From assembly GCA_023333565.1 (NCBI GenBank), contig JAJKFH010001315.1, positions 2,332,501-2,396,500 of the forward strand: a stretch of 64,000 nucleotides of DNA, given 5' to 3'. Shown piece by piece: positions 24,431 through 38,493 of this stretch. The stretch is from Puffinus mauretanicus. Its lineage: Eukaryota > Chordata > Aves > Procellariiformes > Procellariidae. Below the pieces are notes generated by a model. The model was not told where the DNA came from. It did no database searches and saw only the letters and a list, made by a program, of their open reading frames with translations. Positions within the stretch are counted from its first letter, which is position 1; each line of letters opens with the position of its first letter. The position numbers and the translations under genes are program-made.

Positions 24431-27400
24431 GGCTTGGAAAACTTTGGAATAAATATGAGGGTTTCCCCCCCTTCAGGAGCATGATGTGAGTGCTGTTACA
24501 GTACTAGTTTTGTTTCAATACAAGACCTGTACTGTAAGCCTTTGGTGGCTGAAAGGTAAATTACATTCATGCAAAACAAAACTGATGAACTACTGAAAGC
24601 TGTAGCTACTGAAATAAATTCCTGTGTGCTAAATTTATGGGAACTATGCACTGTGTACACCACAGTACATTCACTAGCAGATTCAACTTTCAAATGACTT
24701 TCATTACCAAAATAAGTAGCAATATTGTGAGAACAAGGTCCACCAGTGATGAGTAGAAAGGCATAATTTTGTTGTTGGAAATACTGATGCTCCTCAGCAT
24801 ATATTAAACCTTGTGTGGATCAAGGAGCATTGCTTGTGTATTTATTTTCATTTACTTTTCTTTACTGACACAGAGGTAGTAACAGGGACTAAAGGCTCAG
24901 TTTAAGAGGTACCCTACTGTATTAACAGACTTGATCTTGAAGTTTAGGGTCTCCAGCACCAAGGTTTCCTCCTACAGGCTGGCTTTGCTTTGTCCTTCAT
25001 GAATGTACTTGTTTCCTCAGCTGCAGCATCTCCTGTTTATATTCTGTATGTTTCTACTTGTTCCAACGACCAGCTTCCTCAGGGAGAGTGAAAAGGAAGA
25101 GGCTAAAGAATGGGTAATGTCTTCCTTTCTTTGCACAACCTTCTGCAGTGTAGAAAATGTTGATGTTTGGATAGCAGAACAGCACGATGGTAATTTTGTG
25201 TTTTCTCAAGGTTTGTGCTGAACTGGGTAACTGTCTAGCATGAAAGTGTTCAGTATGATGCTAAAGTGTGTTTGTTGTACTCCTCACAGCAAATAATAGG
25301 AAAGACAGCAAGTGTTGGTCTTCCAGATCCCAACCATATAATACAGTTGTCTCACATGCCATTTCTTATTTCATGTTCTAAAAGCAGTGAGTCCTTAAGA
25401 GCTTACACAGATACTAATGGTTGAGATGTAATTTTTAAAGAGCAGATACTTCAGACATGATGTTCTGCATAATTGATTGAAAAAATATAGACTCCAGGAC
25501 AGCCAAGACAAGCTTAAATTTGAATCTAACTCCTGTTACACAGAAGGAAGTTCTCCTTACCAATGGACACCCATTAAGTGAACACAATCATTCTTTAGTA
25601 ACACTGTCAGCCCACAAAAACAAAAAGGATTTTTATTTTGATTATTTTTAAAGTTTAATGACAAATCCTTTCCCTTCTTCGCATTAAAAAATAAAGGCTG
25701 TGCTGGAGTCCCATTAAGGGACTGCTTTAGAGCCTGGTTCTCTGAGGCACTTACATTGTTTAAATTTTAATTTCTAGTCTGAAATTTTTATTTAAAACAG
25801 TACTTACAAACAAAAAAAAGTTTCTTATAGTCTTTGGCTTCTACTCCTGCAAAATCTTCTAAGCTTTTACCTGTCCCAGGGCATTCTTTGCCAACTCCCA
25901 AAGGCGTGTTTTCCCTTCTTTTGGCCTCCCCTAGTCAGTGCTACAGTACTGTGGGAAAGCACTCTACTTAATGCCTTCCCATGATATTTCGAGTAGGAAT
26001 AGAATACATGAAAAGACATAAGACTACATTCACCTTTAGTGTTATGCCATGGAAGGCAATTCAAAATGGCAGTCAATGAGGTAACATAAATTCGTTTCAC
26101 GCAACACACTGTTTTGGGAAATTTCTGACATGGATACGAAGTTGGAAGAAGGGGCTATAACCAGTACTTTATTCTGTGAGTCTCCACCTCTCTTCTGGCT
26201 GCAAAGTATCATTTTCTTCATAATTAGAAATTATTTGGAAAGTAATTTTTCGTCTGTGGTTTATTCATTGCAAATATCTAGCCTGTACAAATCAATGTTT
26301 AAGCTGTTTTGAGTAAAAAAAAATGGGTCAGACATTACAATTCTGTTTCCTAACTGCATGCAAAAAATTTCAGAATTAAGTTTTTAATGTGAATAAGATG
26401 CTGCTAAATTTGAAGTTCTGTGAATGCAGTATTGCATATAAGCATAAGGGTTCCATGAACGCTTCCATTACTTCTAGTGTTACTTGTATCAAACTCCAAA
26501 TTCAGTGAGTAGGTGAACATTACTGTTCCTTAACTAGCCTGCTAGAATATTCATGAAAATCCCACCAAGTGAACATGAACAAAGCCAAAATAAAATTAGA
26601 TGCAGTGTGTACAGTGATAAGAAAAAAATCACTCTTTTTAGAATTTACATCCTGAATGGCTAGGGCAGCAAAAATATGTTTATTGTCCTCATTGTCATTG
26701 TGCAAAGCTCCCTGAAATCAAAGTTAGATTTACACTGCACAAATCGACATTTAAACACAAATTTAATTTTAATTTACTGCTCAAGACGAGTTTAGCTGAA
26801 TGAGATGAGAGCCCATATGACCTACCAAAAAACTGGATGCATCTCTCTTGATTCCTATTCAGACACCTTAATGCAATCTAGCTCAGATTATAGTACTCTT
26901 CATCTACAGATCTCAAGCTGCTAGGGCAGTTGTAGCTAATTCCTGTAGTCGGGTGGAGAGCTGTACTACATACGCAGCATCGTCCAGAGGACTCTGCTAG
27001 ATTTCTGCATCTCCTGATTACTACCCTATCTCTCATTTTGCAATAGAAACACTGTAAGCGGATGGACCAGCTCACACACCACTTGCTTATTTCTAGTGCC
27101 CAACTGGGTGCTGTGACTGAGAAAAATAAGTCAAATGGTTTTAAAATATTTCAAATGAAACATGAACCTGCATTATTTCCCTCTGTTCTTACACAGGAGA
27201 TTCTCTATGCCCAGGGCTTTTAAAACTACTTTACTTAAGAAACAAATTCTGTAACTTCTCTGCAAGGTCTTCCTAATTCCTTTTGTTGGTTTGATGTCCT
27301 CCAGACTTTTGCTATATTTACATGATTTTCCCTTCTTGTAGGGAGTCTTTAGAGAACCTGCAGTAAGTCAGTAGGTTCCTGTCCAACAGATACCCTTCTG

Positions 27401-30400
27401 GATGACTAACATTTTTTTTAAAGAAAAAAAAAAGAAAAATGCCTGCATTAGGGAGACCAGGTTAGGTTTGAAATCTGCAGATGGCTTTCCTGCATATCTG
27501 TTATTCTATTATGTGGCATTGCTGAATCAGATAGAATAAGAATTCTTAGTGCATTGGTATTGCTCTTCAACTTTAATGGAGTCTATTGAGTACATTTTTT
27601 TTGGTTCCCATCAGAAACACCTTATTGTATAATGCTTAGAAACTAGATTATTTTTCACAGGCACTGTGCTATTCAGAAACAGGGCTGTAAAGAATGCTAT
27701 AGTCCTACAGTTATATTAATGTCAACAAGAGTGAAAATTACTAAATTAATATAGACATTCTCAGAGAAACCTTTTTGTCATTTCTCTTTTATGTTTTTAG
27801 GACTAACTGTTGGAAGGCTCAGCACAAACACACAACTATCAATGAATACTTAGCACTTGTAACTACAGGGAAGTAACTCCTTCTATTTGTTTAAGGATCC
27901 CTGAGTGGGCCAACCACAGGCCAACCATCAAGTTTTGTATGTGGAAGGTGAGTTGGATCAATCAAAGACTGAGCTGGAATTGGCTGGGAATGGGATAAGC
28001 GCATAGGCAACATATCACTTTGTAATATTTCATCACTTCCTATCTATAATGGAATACTTCCAAATTAATGGAATTATTTTGAAATTAGCCATGTATTCTT
28101 TCTGCTCTAAATCAAAATAGGCCTATGGTATAATACCAAAACCATGAAAGCTGTGGGAAAGACTGAAGATGCTTTTAAAAAAGGATTGACATAAAACTTC
28201 ATTTAAAAAAAAGTTTGGAAGTAAATGATGTGCCTTGCTAGGATTCTTCACACTTTTCTCCCATCCCAATATAAATGACAGCATTATCCACAATTCACTA
28301 ATGACCTCAGTAGTCAGAATCTCTCATCTGCCTCCTGCTGAAAGAAGTGTGGGGCTTGGGGTTTAAATGGAATACAAGAGAAAGTCAGAATTTGTCCTCT
28401 TACCTTCTCCTTTCTTAAAAGAACTTTCTAAAAGAAAAGGCCAGTAGAGGAAGCTGTTGAGAGTTCAGGGCTTTGTGCTCTTCTGAACAATTTGAGCAGC
28501 CCAGACTTCCATAATGCCTTTCCCATATGTGATAATATTTGCCCTCTGCCCAGTATTTGTTCTCTCAAGGATGGATATATCATGAAAACTCTATGGATTT
28601 TACTCTGTAATAAGCCTCTCAAAAATAATCATGATAGCTTTAGCTATCTTTAAAAACCAGTATGTTTATCTGATGAGGTACAGTTTAACTATTCACTGAC
28701 TTCTGACAAACTATAGCATAAGTTAATATGCCATCCATACAGAGGTGAAAGATGTTGATAACTAAAGAACTGTGCTAATGCACGGCCACCAATACAGAAG
28801 ATCTATTGGAAATGAATAGAAATGCGAACAGAGATAATTTATAATGATGTTATATCTTGTTGCCATCTTAGGACTATGCTGTTGTCTATTTTCAGCACAT
28901 AAATTTTCCAAAAAAATAATTTGTGATGCTGTACTCTCCACTGACCTGTATCCTCTGCTTCTGTTCTCTCTAATTAGCACTTACAGGTTTGGGCCCTTAA
29001 AACTGGCACAAAAATGAATTAGTGATGTGTTTTAAGCTTCTGGTCTTATCACAGTTTAATTACAAGAATAAATTAATTTTGAATATTTTTCTATCTTTAA
29101 AAAAAGCTTACTTTAAGAACCAAAAAGGGGTGATCATTCCATTCTCATTACATCCCAAAGATTGCCATGAGAAATGAAATAATTAATATCTGTCCTTATT
29201 CTTTATCATTAGTCTTTGTCCTAAGAATGGATTAATGAGAATATTCAATGAGAATCAGAACATCCTGGCATTCACTTCTGTGAAAACTCATTCTTGTGTC
29301 AAAGACTGTAATGAGGACTGAAAGAAGCATACAATTAATTCACAGCAACCTTAAGGTTGTGGTGAGAAAATAGTACATCATTCCAGACTGATGACCAAGA
29401 CCAGAATAAGAGAAGATGAAGAATGAATACGAGAAGGTTGAAGTAAGAGCATTTTAAGTCTGCATTATAAAGCCTTTGTTTGACAGTGTATCATCTTAAA
29501 ATCCACATTGGTTTTTATTGACTACAGTTTTCATTTCATTTTTTCACCTCTCCTTCCCAGATGTTTCTTCAGAACTAAGCAATTACCTATCAAACTGATT
29601 TTCTCCACCTCTCCCAGGTAAGAGGCTGGCAAGAAACAAGAGAAGATGAAACTACTTTTTGTGTTCCACAACAAAGGCTAAGAAATAAGAACACTATGGA
29701 ACAAAATGATCTTTAGAGAAATTTCCTTGGTATCTCTGGGTTTGACACAAACATAATCTGGTTTTGCCCCAGTATATATTTCTTAGGTATTCTTTGTTGC
29801 AGTGATTAAACCATATAGTACTGATAGGGGTGCTCATTTTCTGAACTATTCACAGTACAAAATAAAAGACAGCAGCTCATGTAAATATGGAGTGCTTGGG
29901 TGGGCAAAGCCATGAGGAGGAAGAGACACTAACATAGGAAGACAAGAGGATTGCATAGCTGGTTAGTTCAATGTTTTTCTTAGGCCTTGTGTCATGTGTG
30001 TTGTGGGTATTATTTCTGATCAGTTGTGTAAGTGTTGCTGGCTTTGAATGACAGTTACCAATATAAAATAATATATAGTAGCAAGAAATTAAATGAGCAC
30101 ATCTTCTTGAAAAATGTTTAAAATGGGTGCTTTGCTTTTGATTAATAATTAACGTTGCTTAGTTTCTGTAGGCTTAAAAGAATTATTACAGCAGCACGCC
30201 TGCTCCATTATACTTTAGGTGGTGTCAGGTTTTCCATTATTAAGCCCTGTATTTTTAGTTTGTTTGGTAACGTGGCTATAAAAATTGATTCCAGCCGTGA
30301 ACTTGCCAGGAAAAGATCTCAGCTTAGCAGAGACTTAAAAAAATTATTTTAATTTTTAAATAGCTCAGCTATTTGATGGTTAGCAGGGGGAATGGAAGCC

Positions 30401-30762
30401 TAGGATAATGCTTCACAGAGAGAGCACTAGTGATCAGAGCATGGCCTTCTCGCAGAATGCTGTGCTTTATGCTGTTTATTTCCTGTCACAGAAATGCTCC
30501 TAGAAGATCAACAGAGAAGGTTGTAGTGAGAAGCCTGACAAAGAGGGAGAGACTTCACACCCTTAATGAATACCTGCTTCAATATTAAAATAAAGCAATT
30601 CTTACTATAGTTCTTCTTTATGGCTCCTGGTACGGGGGTCAGAGCTGAACTTAAATTGAGGTAGAAGGTATGAGAGAGAAAAAAAACACTGGGGGAAAAA
30701 TAAACATTCTTAGTGCTGTAGTGGCAAAATATGGACCATCACGAAGGAATGTGGAATCCAGT

Positions 30763-31030
30763 GAGAGGGTAAGAGGCAGTGAGCACAAACTTAAATACAA
30801 GAAATTCTAATTAAATACAAGAAAAAACGCTCTGACTGTGAGGGTGGTCAGACACTGGCACAGGTTGCCTAGGGAGGTTATGGAGTTTCTGCCCTTGGAG
30901 AAATTCAAAGCCCAACTGGACATGGTCCTGGGCAATCTGCTGTAGCTGACTCTGCTATGAGCAGGGGAGTTGGACTAAAGAATCTGCAGAGGTGCTTTTC
31001 AACCTCAGCTATTCTATGCTTCTATGAATA
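30763..31030 (+). mobile_element. CR1 LINE 3' end, moderately old
   Basis: The order of blocks matches avian CR1 3' ends in sense orientation: GTGAGCACAAACTTAAATACAAGAAATTC, then CTGTGAGGGTGGTCAGACACTGGCACAGGTTGCC, GGACATGGTCCTGGGCAA, GAGCAGGGGAGTTGGACTA and a terminal CTATTCTATGCTTCTATGAA (degenerate octamers). It is 5'-truncated to about 270 bases and has no coding capacity. Substitutions in the usually invariant blocks and the imperfect octamers place it between the fresh copy at 43.5 kb and the relic at 19.2 kb in age. Confidence 0.88.
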
Positions 31031-31318
31031 ACAATACTACTGCTATTAAATGGATATGGAACAGGATGAAGACTTTGGTGCTTGCTTTCTCAACTTTACA
31101 TGGCTTTCTGGCTGGTGGAACAGCCTCAGTGAGCATAAAGGTGTATAAATCTCAGTGGATGGTTATGCCTGTAAATCTGGTTGTGAAGACAACCGTCCTG
31201 TTAACTGTGTTAACTATGCAAGTAAGATAGAGTGACTTTTCAGCTTTGTATGTGAGGCTGTCTTTGAAAAGATGGAGAAGAGTTAGGCTTTTTTTTAAAC
31301 TGGCCTTAACCTTGCTTC

Positions 31319-31337
31319 TTTTTTTTTTGGGGGGGGG
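31319..31337. repeat. T10 followed directly by G9
   Basis: Ten T residues abut nine G residues. Frames crossing this homopolymer junction on either strand are artefacts of low complexity. Confidence 0.85.
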
Positions 31338-32846
31338 TTCACAGCGATTCCTAGTGGGATCTGTCCTTGAAGTGAGAAGGAGGGAGGGAGAGGAGGCAAG
31401 CATTTCAGAAAGGTATTGGCGAGGTGGTTTGGAGATTTTCTGCCCTTTTCTTCCTGTAACAAATCCAAAGGGATGCAGAGTATCCGAGGTGTAACAAGCA
31501 AGACGGAGAGGACTGAGCTCAGTTTTGAATCCTACTGCTATAATTGTTCATGTGTTGAACATTGCCCTGTCAGTAGCTAAAATGAAGAAATAGCCCTAAG
31601 AACGGAGACTAGCTAAGAGCTGAGTAAGTAAGATCTCAGAGGGTTGTGGTTTAATGCAGTCTTCACTGAAGTAGTGTTCTTCATACCATTAACTGCAGAA
31701 GTGCCTATTCTTTCATATCATTCCAGGTACCAAGGAGCTAACAATCACACACAGCTACCATTCAACATGATAGCAACTTGCTGAGGAGTATTTTCTTTTC
31801 CCAACATTAAACAACTCAACAGGGCCTCAACTCAACCAGTGATGTTAGAGAGGCTTACATCTTCACATTTGACCAGAAGCTTGATATTCTGAACCAGTAA
31901 CTTTACAAAGATCTCTACCTTGACAGAAGCCTAGCACAGAAACCTTATGAAGAACTCAATCTGACATAAGACCTGTAAGAAATACTACTATGGTAGAGAA
32001 ATTTAAGAAATCAAACTTTTTCCTTAGGACATCAGCAAAGAAAATGTGTAGTGATGAATTAGTCACCTCATATTGGTTTACTCTTTTGACAGCAGACCCC
32101 TTGGGGATAAGGTGGGAAGGGACCATGTGAAGGAGACCAGCCTGCAGTCAAAGGCTTGAGACTTTTTTACTACATCCGCAAATTAAAAGAAGGGTGTGAA
32201 CCATAGTGTCATTGCAATAAGTGAAGGAGATAGCTCAGGCTATCAAAAATCCCACCTCTGTAACAATATTTACTGCCGGAGAAGAGTGGATGGAAACAGT
32301 CCCTGAGCAATCCTTTGTCACAGGATCTCCCTCACTTGCCCGGCTGCAAGTGTTCAGAATCTCCTGCAGCCAGCTAGTAGGGCTCAACAATTACTCAGCT
32401 ATTTTATACAGCAGGAGCTCATAAAAGCTCCCAGGAGGTAAGGGTCCTGTCAGAACATGCTCGGGGCGTTGAGAGTTGGTTAGGTCCCCAAAGATATATA
32501 GTGTTATGGTGTCTAAAACCCTCTTTTGCTTCCCCTCTGTGCCTGTCTCCAGTGCAAAAACATGAGCCTTTGAAAGTTGGACCCCAGTCCTTGTAGGAAT
32601 AAACCCAAACCACAGCCCAAGATGACCTTTGAAAGCTGAAAGATCCTTAGACCACAATAGAACTGGTGAGTACATTTTGACACAACCTCCTTTTGATTTC
32701 TTCTCCTTTCGATTTTCTCACATTTTAAAAATAAAACTAGTGGTAAAACCTAGCTCCCCTGTCCTGTCGCCCGCCCCTCCGCCCCCTTCCCCTTTTTAAA
32801 TTCTAGAGTAATACACACGGAGACAGTGTTGCAAGTAAGGTTTTGC

Positions 32847-32861
32847 ATGTGTGTGTGTGCG
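32847..32861. repeat. GT microsatellite
   Basis: A TGTGTGTGTGTG run ending in CGC. Confidence 0.8.
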
Positions 32862-35800
32862 CATTAAACTGATACATTTAATTAATAAAGACACCTTGGG
32901 GCTCAAGCCTCATCTTCAAATCACAGTATAAAAAATTAAATACATGTATAATGTGTGTGAAGGGTTGCCACTGAAATCTGTAAAAGGAGCCAATGAAATA
33001 TCAGCTGCACTCCTACTTAAGAAATAATTTTTAAAATTACTGTGATGATACAGTGTCTTAGCACTATGACTCTGGCAAAAAAAGGAGCTATGTGGTTTTT
33101 TTAACCATGAAGTACGCAGTACAAGCTTCTTTTCATTGTTTTCCTTGCATGCATGCATGGTTTGTTGAAGTGAGAACTGTTTCATTGTGTGCTTGTGCAG
33201 CATTTAGCACAAAGAACACAAAAAAGTATTTGGGACATCTGTGCTCTACTTTAAGACATGTAAGATATGTACAATTGTAAATGGTAATTGACATGTCTAA
33301 AACAAGATACATTTAATGAGGTAATCACAGAGACAATCACAAATTTAACTTAGGATTGTAACTTTTCTTTGTATCGTAACACAGTTGTTTCAGGTACTCT
33401 GCCAGCTTGGAGAATTCGTATCACATTTAGGATAAAGAGATCCAAGCTCTCTATGCAATGCAAAGATTGAGTTAAGTACCAGAGAGTAAAATTCATAAAG
33501 AATGACGCTTGTGGGAATAAGGAGAGGAAGGTGGATGAAATTGGCCAGACCAGTTAATGTAAAATAACTAGGAAGGATCATGCCTTTAGTCCCGCCCCTC
33601 GAACAGAAGTTCCTAACTCTGCTTGCATTTCAACTGCAGTTAGGTACTTTGGCTGGAATATCATTTTCTCAGGAAGGCAATGAGGGAACCCTGTTTACTG
33701 ACCTGCTAAGACAAGGCCTATTCAGTTTTGCAGAGTAATTATTTATTAATGTGAAGAAGAACTGGAGCCTGGTTATGTTTTCTACATCCCCAACTAAATG
33801 CTCTAAAACAATGGGCAACAGAAACCACATTTCATATTTTCTTTGGCTCATTTGTTGTAGTAAAAATCACATCTTCTCTGAGCTGTAGTTACCTTGTCAT
33901 ATATAGATCAAAGCTTGGATGCAAAATTTGGAATCTCACCTACAGTGAGTAGGTTGATGTATGACCTTTCAGCTACTATGCTACTTTCAAGCAGGGAAAA
34001 CCAACCACACCTAAGTGCAATTTTGGATTGCTGAGACTGTATATTTGTCAAGGAAAAGATCTCTATCATACTTTCCTCCCTCCACAGTATTATCACAGAT
34101 GCCTCCATTGTATGTATATAGTTGCTTTTCAGTTGACACTGGAATGAAGGAAGTCATTCATATTAACAGAAATTAATTTTCAACTTTACTGATATTCAAA
34201 TCTAGTCTTTGTCTGGGAATGGAAACATTTATTGAGCAGTACTTTACAGCTAAGGTGCAGAAGCCTACCTGTGTGGCTTTCAGTACAGAACTGAAATGCC
34301 TTTGACTGTTTTGTACTAAAAGAGACTCATCTTAAAGTCTGTTTCCAAAGAAGGAAATATACCTTTTATGTAATCTGAGGAAGCCAAAGAACTGATGTCG
34401 GGACTGAGTTATCCATATGGATACTATTCAACACTGTTCTAATCTCATCATACGCAAGGAGCCGGGGGGACCCCTTGCCCCTCTCCTCTTTATCTAGTGA
34501 GGATATATCAAGCTGTAGCCCTATACGTAGAAGTGAACACAAAGAAGTGCTTGGTTAAAAAAAATTCTCATACATCACTGCTCTATAAAGAAATACCGAT
34601 GCCTTTGTGAGAGACACATTTTTTGATATAACAATAAATTATATGAATGGGAGCTGTGAGTCTGAATGCATGTGTTAGTTTCACATTGTTCTTTAAAAAT
34701 CCTTCCCATCATATTTGCAAATGACATCCCGAGGCATTTCTGACAGAAATGTGGATATCTGAAAAGTGGTCTAAGGAAACATAGTACTGAATGCGACTAT
34801 CTCTTCCAGTGCCCGTCTGGGAACAGTCTTTAAAAAGAAAAAGAATAACTCATTTTGTGGAAGGAAAAACATTGTCTACCATCAATGTTACTAAGAATCA
34901 AATGCAAATTGTTGTTTTCAGTTTTTATTTCAGTTTATTGTATTTTCTTCAGTTAGTGGCATTCTGGTGAGCATGGTGAAAATCTTGCCTCCTAAAAGAG
35001 CACGTGAGTGAATAGTAACTGAAACTCGTTTTTTTTCAAAGTTTTTGGAAGTCTAAATGTTCATACAGCTGAATAGTTTGGCACAATCTCCAGCGTGAAT
35101 ACACATGAAAATACTAGTTAATACTATCAAAATGTGACATTTTGTTGTTTCTGTTTTTATTTATAGATCCTCCTGTTCTGCAGCTGTTACTTATTATACA
35201 AGCTGACTAGAAGCTGAAGTATAAACATGAGGAAGAACAGAATAGTAGTACTATCTTAACCTGCTCATTTGATTTTCCAAGTTCCATATATCAACCCTTG
35301 TAGTGAGTATATGTCTTTCTAGTACAAATCCAGTCCAAGAGCAGTTCAAGGTAACACTAGTCCTGTTAATAGGACTAGACTGATGGTAGTCACAGAAGTC
35401 ATAAACCATCATGCTTCTGTTATTCCTGACTGCGGTCTTATTGTATGTTAAAACCAACCCCAAACCTTAAATCTAAATATTTCCAAATCTACAAACACAA
35501 TATTGCTGGAAGTGGGGGCAAGTGGGGAGAGGTGAGTGGTCTGGCAAAGAGATGCTTGGAGAATAAAAATTTCTAATGAGAAATTATTACATGCCAACTT
35601 CTCTTGTTGTGAAGGTTTTTGCATGGTATTTTAAAGGGCAGAACTTACTGCCTATCTTATCTTGTGCTATAAAAGAAAACGCCGTAGCTCTAGATGAGAA
35701 TTAAGTGTTTTGTCCACAACCCTGTCAGCTGGACTGTACAAGTGTTGATCCTAACTAGATGAAAACAAAAATATGAAAATTGTTACCAATAAAATGGCAT

Positions 35801-38465
35801 TATTTCTTACCACCCTGACAGTGCATCAGCAACAATTCCTAAGCTAATGCCACCTGGACGAGAACTATCCTGTTCTTCACATGCACCTGCTCAACACCAC
35901 AGTACAGATCGAACTTATTGGAGCCTTTCAAGAAAACTATTAGAAACTCTTGTCTGGGGAAAGTGGGGGAGGGGATGAGACAGAGGAGACAGCTTGAATA
36001 TTTCTTTGGCGCAATCTGCAATGTGCAAGTCTGTGGTCTTCAATACCTGGTTCAGTATTCTAAAAAGCTAGGTGGGGAATAATTTCCTTTTTCTTCATTA
36101 ATTTAGGGTCCTCTTGGACTAGTGGGTTATGAAATACGGAGGAAAATGTCTGTACCTTCACAGCTATCGCATAAGCTGGGGGTGGCGGGAGGGGGGAGGT
36201 CTCCAAATGAACTGTTTCTAAAATGATACAATTCTGGTTCTTACTTAGCAAATCCTCTTCAAAACCACTATCAACGTCAATCAAACAGCACTCAAATCAA
36301 ACTGAAAGTGATCTTAGTTTGTGGTTCTGAGATGTCCATTGTAATTCCAAGTACTGGACTGTTTGGTGTGTTTTTTTCAGACAGGGAGCGTCATGCTGAG
36401 TGGTGTTTGGAAAGACAATCTAGGAAGCATTTTACTGTGCTGTTTCAGTCTGCGTTAGGCAAAATGGATTTCTTACATTACGCAAAATGTCTTGCTAAGG
36501 AGATAGACACTGAAACTTTAAAATTCCTTTTCTCCCTTTCTGGAAAGACAACATCAAGCTGTGGACTCCACAACTGTTGGGAAAAAAATAATGGACAAAG
36601 AGGGGGGAATTTTTTTTCATTCTGAAAAGGTAAGAAAATTAGGCATGGCTAATAACATTTGCAGCGGTACCTAGAGATCCAACTGAGAGTGAGAGTCCAT
36701 AATTTGGTACACTGTTTGTACATGTAGTAAGAGACAGTTCCTGCTCAAATAGACTAGAAAAAGCAGAGAATAGCACAAAAGGGGATAATGAAATGCTGTG
36801 TTATTAGCCCAGATTTTAGGACTAGAAATCTCTCAGCAGATTGAGTATCAGACCTGCGAACTGAACCCAACCCAGTGCTTCAATCACAAGGTCAACTGTT
36901 CTGATTTTAAGAGAAGGAATTGTATGGGTAACCTTCTAGAGCTTCAGATAAGTATCAGATTATAATTCCAGCTTTAAATTTCTTATTCAAACCAAACCCC
37001 AAATCTGAACGGCTTGAGGGTCTCTCAACACTGTTAATGCACCCATCAGTACACATTCCAAACAGCATGTGTATTCAACAGACAATAGTGACTGTTGTGG
37101 TGGGTGGCAAAATATGCAGTGGGTTGCAGTAGCAGGGATTATATCCTGTATCTTTTTAATATAATACATGGCTCATATTTCAAAAACTGTTTATAATTAG
37201 GGTATAAAATATGACTTTGATTAATATTTGCATCTAATCTAATGCCTTCATTTGTTCCATAGTTTCATTTGAAACTATTGTATGCAACAGATTCTGATGT
37301 TATGTCAGCTGAAGCTTAGCAACTGTTATTATTGATTATAGCCTTGATGGAAACTTCTCAGCAGTTTACAATATTTAGTTAGGGTATTTGAAGAGACCTA
37401 AAGTATTATTATAAAGAAGCAAAGCTAGGTTTGGCAAAGAGCCTTTCTTTTGTCTCTGAAACTTTCTGCAATAAATTTAGAACAGAAGAGCATTTCTCTG
37501 GAGTAAAAATATATGTATTGCTGGCTACAAGTGTATGTTTGCTGCTTCACAATTTTAGAATTAGATGATGGACTTATTTAGTAGACATTGGATAGTAAAA
37601 AGTAAAACCCCTAATTTAAAACATTCCACATTACCACATTCCAAGAAAAACATGGACCGGTGAACAAAACCAGCAGTATTGTAATAAGAAAACAACTAGG
37701 TGCATTTTTTCCAAAACCTAAACCCAGAAATCTAAATGTATGAGTTACTGGCTAAAAATGCCATTTTCATGTCTCAGTTTCTTCACGAACTGAAAAAAAC
37801 AACCTAGACTTGAGAAAATTAAAAAATAAGATCTAAGACTCTGGGCCAAGGTATAGAGCACACTTCTAATTTTATAATCATCTTTTTTGAATCTTAATGT
37901 TGCTTTTTTAATTTAAAAATGTGCTTTTTCCTTTGTAAGAGATTTATCATTACAGCATTTTTTTTAACGTAAAGGTAAGATATTTTGGTAATTTTTAAAA
38001 AGAATTATAATAATTACTGTGACCAAAGGATTTATATCATCATATTCTGTGCACTGGCTTTGTTATGTAATCTAGGAAAGGGGTCACTTTTGACATAAGC
38101 TACAGAAGACAACTGCTGACATGTAATGTGAGCCCCGTTTCAGTAGGCTACATAAGCCCCTGATTGCTTGGCATCCATTTCTGATTACTATCAATTTCTC
38201 AGCATTGATCGTAAGTCATGACTATTCAGTCAGACGCTCATACCTACGGTCAACTTTAAGCACATGCTAACATTCCAGCCCAACATCAGCTTAATTTGAG
38301 TTTTACTGAATCGTAACTGTAATAATGCTTGGAAGTGAGAATGGAAGATTGTGGGAAGATCAAAGGGAAAGAAAACTTGAGCCAGATTCTTGAATCCCTG
38401 CTCTGAATGAAGAGTGCTAAAGCTGCTTTGCTTTGACTTTCTAAAGGGTTTTGCAGAACAAGAGA

Positions 38466-38493
38466 ATCTGTACCTGTACAAGCAGGTACAGAT
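38466..38493. repeat. Perfect 11-bp hairpin
   Basis: ATCTGTACCTG (38466-38476), a 6-base loop TACAAG, then CAGGTACAGAT (38483-38493). All 11 pairs are complementary. Confidence 0.88.

Larger units (their letters stand above)
20021..30762. other. Long AT-rich non-coding spacer
   Basis: No exon, RNA gene or further transposon could be recognised. It holds small palindromes (21.2 and 23.8 kb), homopolymer runs (T13 at 21470-21482, A14 at 21828-21841) and a motif-rich patch at about 24.04-24.43 kb. Open frames are all under 85 codons, unrelated to one another and without recognisable domains. Confidence 0.6.

Noticed and set aside
32080..32680. GC-balanced stretch with several overlapping frames, considered as an LTR
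   Set aside because: No terminal TG/CA ends, target-site duplication or partner LTR could be identified.
36830..36910. tRNA-like SINE remnant (GAACTGAACCC with a following CAATCACAAGG block)
   Set aside because: The resemblance to ancient tRNA-derived repeats is short and loose. I cannot define promoter boxes or ends.
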